Shown here: one piece after another, positions 6,068-8,864 of the stretch
Numbering within the stretch: position 1 is the first letter of the stretch
How the letters are laid out: each line of letters begins with the position of its first letter
Made by a program: the position numbers and the translations under genes
Notes under the pieces: model-generated
Seen by the model: the letters and a program-made list of their open reading frames with translations, nothing else
Told to the model about the DNA's origin: nothing
Database searches by the model: none
DNA from: Thermoplasmata archaeon
GTDB lineage: Archaea > Thermoplasmatota > Thermoplasmata > SG8-5
DNA length: 8,864 nt
Direction: 5' to 3'
NCBI GenBank assembly: GCA_030655715.1
Contig: JAUSPR010000090.1
Span: 1 to 8,864 of the forward strand

Positions 6068-6921
6068 CACTTGTATCGTTTTCTAAGTTTCCTGTCGAAG
6101 CGGTTCAGCCACCTCCAGAACCTCTCGGCATATTTTTCAGTGATGATGACACCGATTATGGCAATAAGGAAACCGCCTATGATGTCAGTGATCCAGTGAA
6201 TTCCAAGGTAAACAATTGCCAGGGCAATGAGGCCAATCATGGCCAAAAGGAAATATTTGTAACCCTTGAAACCCCTCACATTTATCATTAGGGATAGTAG
6301 AATCGCAACAGGATAGCCTATGTGCATCGATGGAAAACAATTATTGAATGTATCGTAATTTACGAAGAAATCATTGACATTTGGGCCAAAATTGTACAGC
6401 AACGGTTCCATTCCGGTTATAATGGATTGTGCGCCCGGATAAAACATCTTGGGATATGATGGCACATAAACAAGGACAAAGAGATAGAATGGTATTGTTA
6501 ACGGGAATAGTACGAAATTCAGAAATGCAAGCTTGGACGCAACCTTTTTCTTGTCCAGATATGAAAATAATGCGAGAGAGAATGTCATTATGAAAAGGAA
6601 ACTGCCAATGTAAATAACTGCCATAAAAATGGTCATCCACTGATGTTCCAGGGCATGCTGAATCCAGAATATTCTGTTGCCCTCAAATTCATGAATCATG
6701 GGTGTAAAATTAATTGCATACTTCTCAAAAGGGGCCTCAAAAAGAAATACGAAAGATTTGAACAGATAAATGCCTATGAGAATGAAAATATGCCATCTGT
6801 ACTTATCGCACATGTCCTTGATTCCTTCCCATGTGACCTTTCGCTTGTTGGCAAATAGGTAAATACCCACGGGAAATGCGATTATCAGCTGGATTATCAC
6901 TAGGATGTCGATTATGTTCAT
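6034..6921 (-). CDS. PAP2-superfamily integral membrane protein (phosphatase or phosphotransferase)
   Basis: This 295-aa protein has about seven hydrophobic segments, including residues 3-23, 43-62, 95-121, 130-153, 201-216 and 221-260. Two PAP2 signature motifs are clear: NCFPSMHIGYP (PSMH at 197-200) and GIHWITDIIGG (His242, Asp246), which hold the nucleophile-side and acid-base histidines. The usual first motif (K-x6-R-P) is not obvious; this matches the PAP2_3/inositolphosphotransferase-like branch, where it is degenerate. Family members remove or exchange phosphate on lipid or polyprenyl phosphates at the membrane. The cytoplasmic C-terminus is basic (RFWRWLNRFDRKLRKRYKWW). Beside a glycosyltransferase and a 2-epimerase gene, a role in lipid-linked glycan or polar-lipid metabolism is plausible but unproven. 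The last eleven codons recur downstream in the tandem duplication. Confidence 0.85.
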   Translation of the reverse strand: MNIIDILVIIQLIIAFPVGIYLFANKRKVTWEGIKDMCDKYRWHIFILIGIYLFKSFVFLFEAPFEKYAINFTPMIHEFEGNRIFWIQHALEHQWMTIFMAVIYIGSFLFIMTFSLALFSYLDKKKVASKLAFLNFVLFPLTIPFYLFVLVYVPSYPKMFYPGAQSIITGMEPLLYNFGPNVNDFFVNYDTFNNCFPSMHIGYPVAILLSLMINVRGFKGYKYFLLAMIGLIALAIVYLGIHWITDIIGGFLIAIIGVIITEKYAERFWRWLNRFDRKLRKRYKWWDSPFQPSNK

Positions 6922-6924
6922 TCT

Positions 6925-6959
6925 CTACCTTCCACATTGGATATCTCATTCATTAAATG
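6925..6959 (-). promoter_or_regulatory. Promoter and short leader of the PAP2 gene
   Basis: On the minus strand CATTTAATG (6951-6959) is a TATA-like box about 34 bases before ATG 6919-6921, leaving a leader of roughly 8 bases that contains GGTAG (6925-6929) as a possible weak Shine-Dalgarno. The box is less clear than the others in the window. Confidence 0.35.
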
Positions 6960-6969
6960 AAGTTTTGGT

Positions 6970-6996
6970 TTATGGTACTACGCGGTACATGTCTCT
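6970..6996 (-). pseudogene. Relic of an aspS 3' end: eight C-terminal codons plus stop
   Basis: On the minus strand these 27 bases read RDMYRVVP-stop, exactly the last eight residues and TAA of the intact aspS gene 134 bases upstream. The nucleotides differ at six positions, and every difference is synonymous (CGG/AGA for Arg, GAT/GAC, AGG/CGC, GTG/GTA). Upstream of the Arg codon the similarity stops abruptly: the frame continues KEKL and then hits a stop. An exact nine-codon match by chance is very unlikely. The synonymous-only pattern means this was part of a working gene, under selection, until it was cut off. It may derive from a displaced resident aspS or from a related class II synthetase such as AsnRS. 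Confidence 0.75.
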
Positions 6997-7038
6997 AAGT
7001 TTTTCTTTTTATTGATTTTCTGCGCTGGCTCACCCTCC

Positions 7039-7068
7039 AAAAAGAAAAATTTGGAAAGAGAAAAACTC
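7039..7068 (-). terminator. T-rich terminator downstream of aspS
   Basis: On the minus strand, 36-65 bases after the aspS stop, there is a run of T tracts (GAGTTTTTCTCTTTCC then AAATTTTTCTTTTT). Archaeal RNA polymerase terminates at such oligo-T tracts without needing a hairpin. The last tract (7039-7052) is also nearly complementary to 6997-7010 (13 of 14), so a long AT stem could form with a 28-base loop. Confidence 0.55.
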
Positions 7069-7103
7069 GGGTTCGCATGCTCGAAAATCATAATTGTTCC
7101 CAT

Positions 7104-8438
7104 TTATGGTACCACCCTGTACATATCCCGTGGGAACATGACACACTCGCGGATGTTTGGCAATCTCAACATCATGTGTAAGACTCTTTCAATCCCCAGG
7201 CCGAAACCGCCGTGCGGCGGCATGCCGTATCTGAATGCCTGGAGATAGAACTCGAAGTCCTTCGGGTCGTAGCCGATTTCCTCAAGTTGGTTGATGAGAA
7301 TGCCTATACGGTGCTCTCTCTGGCCTCCGGAAACCAGCTCTTCTCCCCGGTAATCGAGATCGAAATAGTTTGTAAGAACGGAGTTGCTGGCATCCCTCAT
7401 TGCATAGAAAGTTGTTTTCTTCAGCTCGGTCGGGAACTTGGTTATGAAGTATAATTCGGCGCCATGTTTTTCAAGCATTATCTCGCCAAGCTTCTTCTCG
7501 GCCTCGGTGTCCAGGTCTCCCTTGACCTCAAGGCCTGCATCGGCCAGCATCTTGATGGCTTCCTTGAGCGTGATGCGCGGGAAGGGTAATTTCGGAACCG
7601 AAACCTCGACACCCAGCTCGTCAAGGTATTGTTTACCTTCCTTGAGCACTGATTCTAGGGCATGGGTCATCAAGCCTTCCAGGAGATGCATGACATCTTC
7701 TTCGGATTTAATAAAGCTCATCTCTATGTCCAGCGACGCAAATTCCGCAATATGGCGCACCGTATCGGACTGTTCTGCCCTGTATGCAGGGGCCAGCTCG
7801 TACAGACGGTCGATGCCTGCGCCCATAAGCATCTGTTTGTAGAGTTGGGGGCTCTGGGCCAGGTAAGCCTGATTTTCGAAATATTTTATCGGAAACAGCG
7901 TTGAACCGCCCTCCGCGCCAGCCGCCACAATCTTGGGAGTGGTGACCTCCATGAATTTCTGGCTTACCAAATACTCGCGCATTCCCCGGATGAGAATTTC
8001 TCTCAGCTTGAATATGGCCAGAACCTGGGATTTACGCAAATCGAGGAACCTATTGTTCAGCCTGGTATCCAGTTCAACACCGACTTTGTCGATGATTCCC
8101 AGTGGAAGTGGAGACTGGGCCTCGGCCAGTACCTCAAATGTTTCGGGCAATATCTCGAATCCGGTGGAGACTTGCTCGTTCAGTTTCAGTTCTCCTGTAA
8201 CTGCCAGCACTGATTCTCTGGGTATTGTGGTCAAGTGGGTAAAAATCTCATCGCCAAGCTTCTTTTTCAGGCATGTAATCTGGGCGATGCCGGACCTGTC
8301 CCTTAGCAGAAGAAATGCTATTCCTCCAAGATTCCGGGTGTCCTGGAGCCATCCGGCTATTGTGACTTTCTGGCCGGCCATGTCCTTTGACAGTGCCCCA
8401 TTCTCAATCCTTCTTCCAAGGTCTACAGAATCGTTCAT
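7104..8438 (-). CDS. aspS: Aspartyl-tRNA synthetase, archaeal type (possibly non-discriminating)
   Basis: This 444-aa class IIb synthetase charges tRNA with aspartate in the cytosol. The N-terminal OB-fold anticodon-binding domain (about 22-105) contains VTIAGWLQDTRNLGGIAFL and the typical GFEILPE. Catalytic motifs: motif 1 near FMEVTTPKIV (162-171); the AAGAEGGSTLFP and AQSPQLYKQ substrate loops; motif 2 ELAPAYRAEQSDTVRHIAEF, with Arg220; and motif 3 GGFGLGIERVL (410-420), with Arg418. The length is that of archaeal/eukaryotic-type AspRS, lacking the bacterial insertion domain. At the two positions reported to enforce tRNA-Asp specificity in Thermococcus (Trp26, Lys85) this protein has Gln32 and Ser91, so it may also charge tRNA-Asn for the GatCAB route. 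ATG 8436-8438 lies just after GGTG (8444-8447) and downstream of a TATA-containing palindrome. A second copy of its last codons lies downstream. Confidence 0.96.
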   Translation of the reverse strand: MNDSVDLGRRIENGALSKDMAGQKVTIAGWLQDTRNLGGIAFLLLRDRSGIAQITCLKKKLGDEIFTHLTTIPRESVLAVTGELKLNEQVSTGFEILPETFEVLAEAQSPLPLGIIDKVGVELDTRLNNRFLDLRKSQVLAIFKLREILIRGMREYLVSQKFMEVTTPKIVAAGAEGGSTLFPIKYFENQAYLAQSPQLYKQMLMGAGIDRLYELAPAYRAEQSDTVRHIAEFASLDIEMSFIKSEEDVMHLLEGLMTHALESVLKEGKQYLDELGVEVSVPKLPFPRITLKEAIKMLADAGLEVKGDLDTEAEKKLGEIMLEKHGAELYFITKFPTELKKTTFYAMRDASNSVLTNYFDLDYRGEELVSGGQREHRIGILINQLEEIGYDPKDFEFYLQAFRYGMPPHGGFGLGIERVLHMMLRLPNIRECVMFPRDMYRVVP

Positions 8439-8450
8439 TCAAACACCAAA

Positions 8451-8480
8451 TGGTCAAATATCATATGATATAAAAGACCA
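8451..8480 (-). promoter_or_regulatory. aspS TATA box within a palindrome (candidate operator)
   Basis: The minus-strand box TTTTATATC (8467-8475) lies about 33 bases before the aspS ATG and predicts a short leader with GGTG. It overlaps a perfect 14-bp palindrome, ATATCATATGATAT (8458-8471), which is itself flanked by TGGTC (8451-8455) and GACCA (8476-8480) as outer inverted arms, offset by two bases. A separate perfect 10-bp palindrome, ACTCATGAGT, follows at 8481-8490. A dimeric regulator blocking the promoter is a reasonable inference. Confidence 0.55.
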
Positions 8481-8554
8481 ACTCATGAGTACGGGTGTCC
8501 TGAAGTCCGCAATCTCTCAATCAAGTCCAGCCATTATTGATTTTACAAACGATA

Positions 8555-8564
8555 GTTATAAATC
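8555..8564 (+). promoter_or_regulatory. TATA box for the 74-aa protein gene
   Basis: GTTATAAATC is a strong archaeal TATA box centred about 28 bases before ATG 8588, predicting a leaderless message. It decides the start: the longer frame opening at TTG 8537 would begin upstream of the promoter. Confidence 0.65.
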
Positions 8565-8587
8565 CCAACAAAACCATAATGTTAGCC

Positions 8588-8812
8588 ATGAGAACATTTG
8601 TAGTGGTTACTTTTAGCAGCGAAGGAGGATCGGCCAGCCAGGTTGTGAACCGGCTAATTGACATGGGTTTCGAGACAATGCTTGGAAGCCATGATTTCGT
8701 GTACAACTGGGAGAGGGATGCGAACCCGGAAAATGTCATCGAACTGGTTGACAAGGTCCAGAAGAAACTTCACGGCATGAATGTGTTGCTCCAGTTTGCT
8801 ACGTCACAGTAA
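8588..8812 (+). CDS. Conserved-looking 74-aa cytosolic protein, function unknown
   Basis: The protein starts MRTFVVVTFSSEGGSASQVV and alternates beta and alpha elements: strand 2-9, helix 15-26 (SQVVNRLIDMGF), strands near 27-40 (ETMLGSHDFVYNW), helix 47-62 (ENVIELVDKVQKKLHG) and strand 63-71 (MNVLLQFAT). This order is compatible with a small ferredoxin-like fold. There is no membrane segment and no metal-binding cysteine. I do not recognise the family with certainty; small archaeal proteins of this shape are usually annotated hypothetical. Cas2 shares the fold size, but no Cas2 Asp motif or CRISPR is present. ATG 8588 is chosen because of the TATA spacing. The gene is divergent from aspS. 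Its final Gln codon and TAA lie in the palindromic repeat. Confidence 0.85.
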   Translation: MRTFVVVTFSSEGGSASQVVNRLIDMGFETMLGSHDFVYNWERDANPENVIELVDKVQKKLHGMNVLLQFATSQ

Positions 8813-8863
8813 ACTACCAGCCCCTAAAGTGGCTGGCGTTTGTTGCCAGGGCTGGAAGTTTAC
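8807..8863 (+). repeat. 57-bp palindromic repeat, copy 2, containing the 74-aa gene stop codon
   Basis: This is the second copy of the repeat at 3479-3535, in the same orientation, with GTG in place of GGA after CTAAA. The terminal 15-base arms (8809-8823/8849-8863) pair with one mismatch, as in copy 1. In both copies the first six bases are CAGTAA, read in frame as Gln-stop by the upstream gene. The window ends one base later, so it cannot be seen whether the further stem-loops found after copy 1 also follow here. Confidence 0.85.
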
Positions 8864-8864
8864 A

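Noticed and set aside
4814..6291. Forward frames at 4814-5161 and 5710-6291
   Set aside because: Both are antisense shadows of the 2-epimerase and PAP2 genes. The second repeats itself only because of the 57-bp duplication.
7933..8616. 227-codon forward frame antisense to aspS
   Set aside because: Serine-rich with no motif, and it lies opposite a certain gene, so it is a typical antisense shadow.
8588..8812. 74-aa protein as a Cas2-like nuclease
   Set aside because: Only the size and predicted fold order are similar. The N-terminal strand lacks the catalytic Asp pattern, and no cas gene or CRISPR is nearby.

Overview
This window is archaeal chromosomal DNA. It encodes an archaeal/eukaryal-type initiation factor aIF5B and an archaeal-type aspartyl-tRNA synthetase. 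Most genes are preceded by a TATA-like box about 26-28 bases before the start codon, with no Shine-Dalgarno sequence needed, which points to leaderless or nearly leaderless mRNAs. A C-terminal zinc ribbon with a C-x2-C...QYxRWYCxxC pattern at the left edge resembles tails I remember from Thermoplasmatota proteins. That placement is only an inference, and no species can be named.

Layout. 3-269 is the 3' end of a Pro/Gln-rich zinc-ribbon protein. 270-439 is AT-rich and I see no gene in it. 440-466 is a hairpin plus T-tract that doubles as the infB TATA box. 489-2255 is infB (aIF5B). 2256-2582 holds no gene but is packed with successive inverted repeats. 2615-2860 is a small two-helix membrane protein, and 2909-3484 is a DedA/VTT-like membrane protein. 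3479-3690 is a palindromic repeat followed by two more large stem-loops. 3733-4803 is a GT4 glycosyltransferase. Convergent with it, and abutting it stop to stop, is a UDP-GlcNAc 2-epimerase gene (wecB family, minus strand, 4804-5955) broken by one in-frame TAA. A 57-bp tandem duplication lies at the boundary between that gene and a PAP2-family membrane protein (minus, 6034-6921). Next comes a short relic of an aspS 3' end (6970-6996), then intact aspS (minus, 7104-8438). Divergent from aspS is a 74-aa protein of unknown function (8588-8812). Its stop codon lies in a second copy of the palindromic repeat found at 3479.

How the genes relate. infB and aspS are translation housekeeping genes. 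The GT4 enzyme, the 2-epimerase (UDP-GlcNAc to UDP-ManNAc) and the PAP2 protein are a plausible surface-glycan or lipid-linked-sugar group, although each appears to have its own promoter.

The most unusual signal is a set of rearrangement marks confined to gene ends. A palindromic repeat carries the stop codons of two unrelated genes and brackets 5.3 kb in direct orientation. A tandem copy of the PAP2 tail carries a duplicate promoter. An aspS C-terminal remnant differs from the live gene only at synonymous positions. One gene between these marks has a nonsense mutation. Together they suggest a recombinationally active segment with past gene replacement. The hairpin-rich intergenic regions at 2263-2577 and 3545-3685 are candidate structured RNAs or mobile-element remnants.
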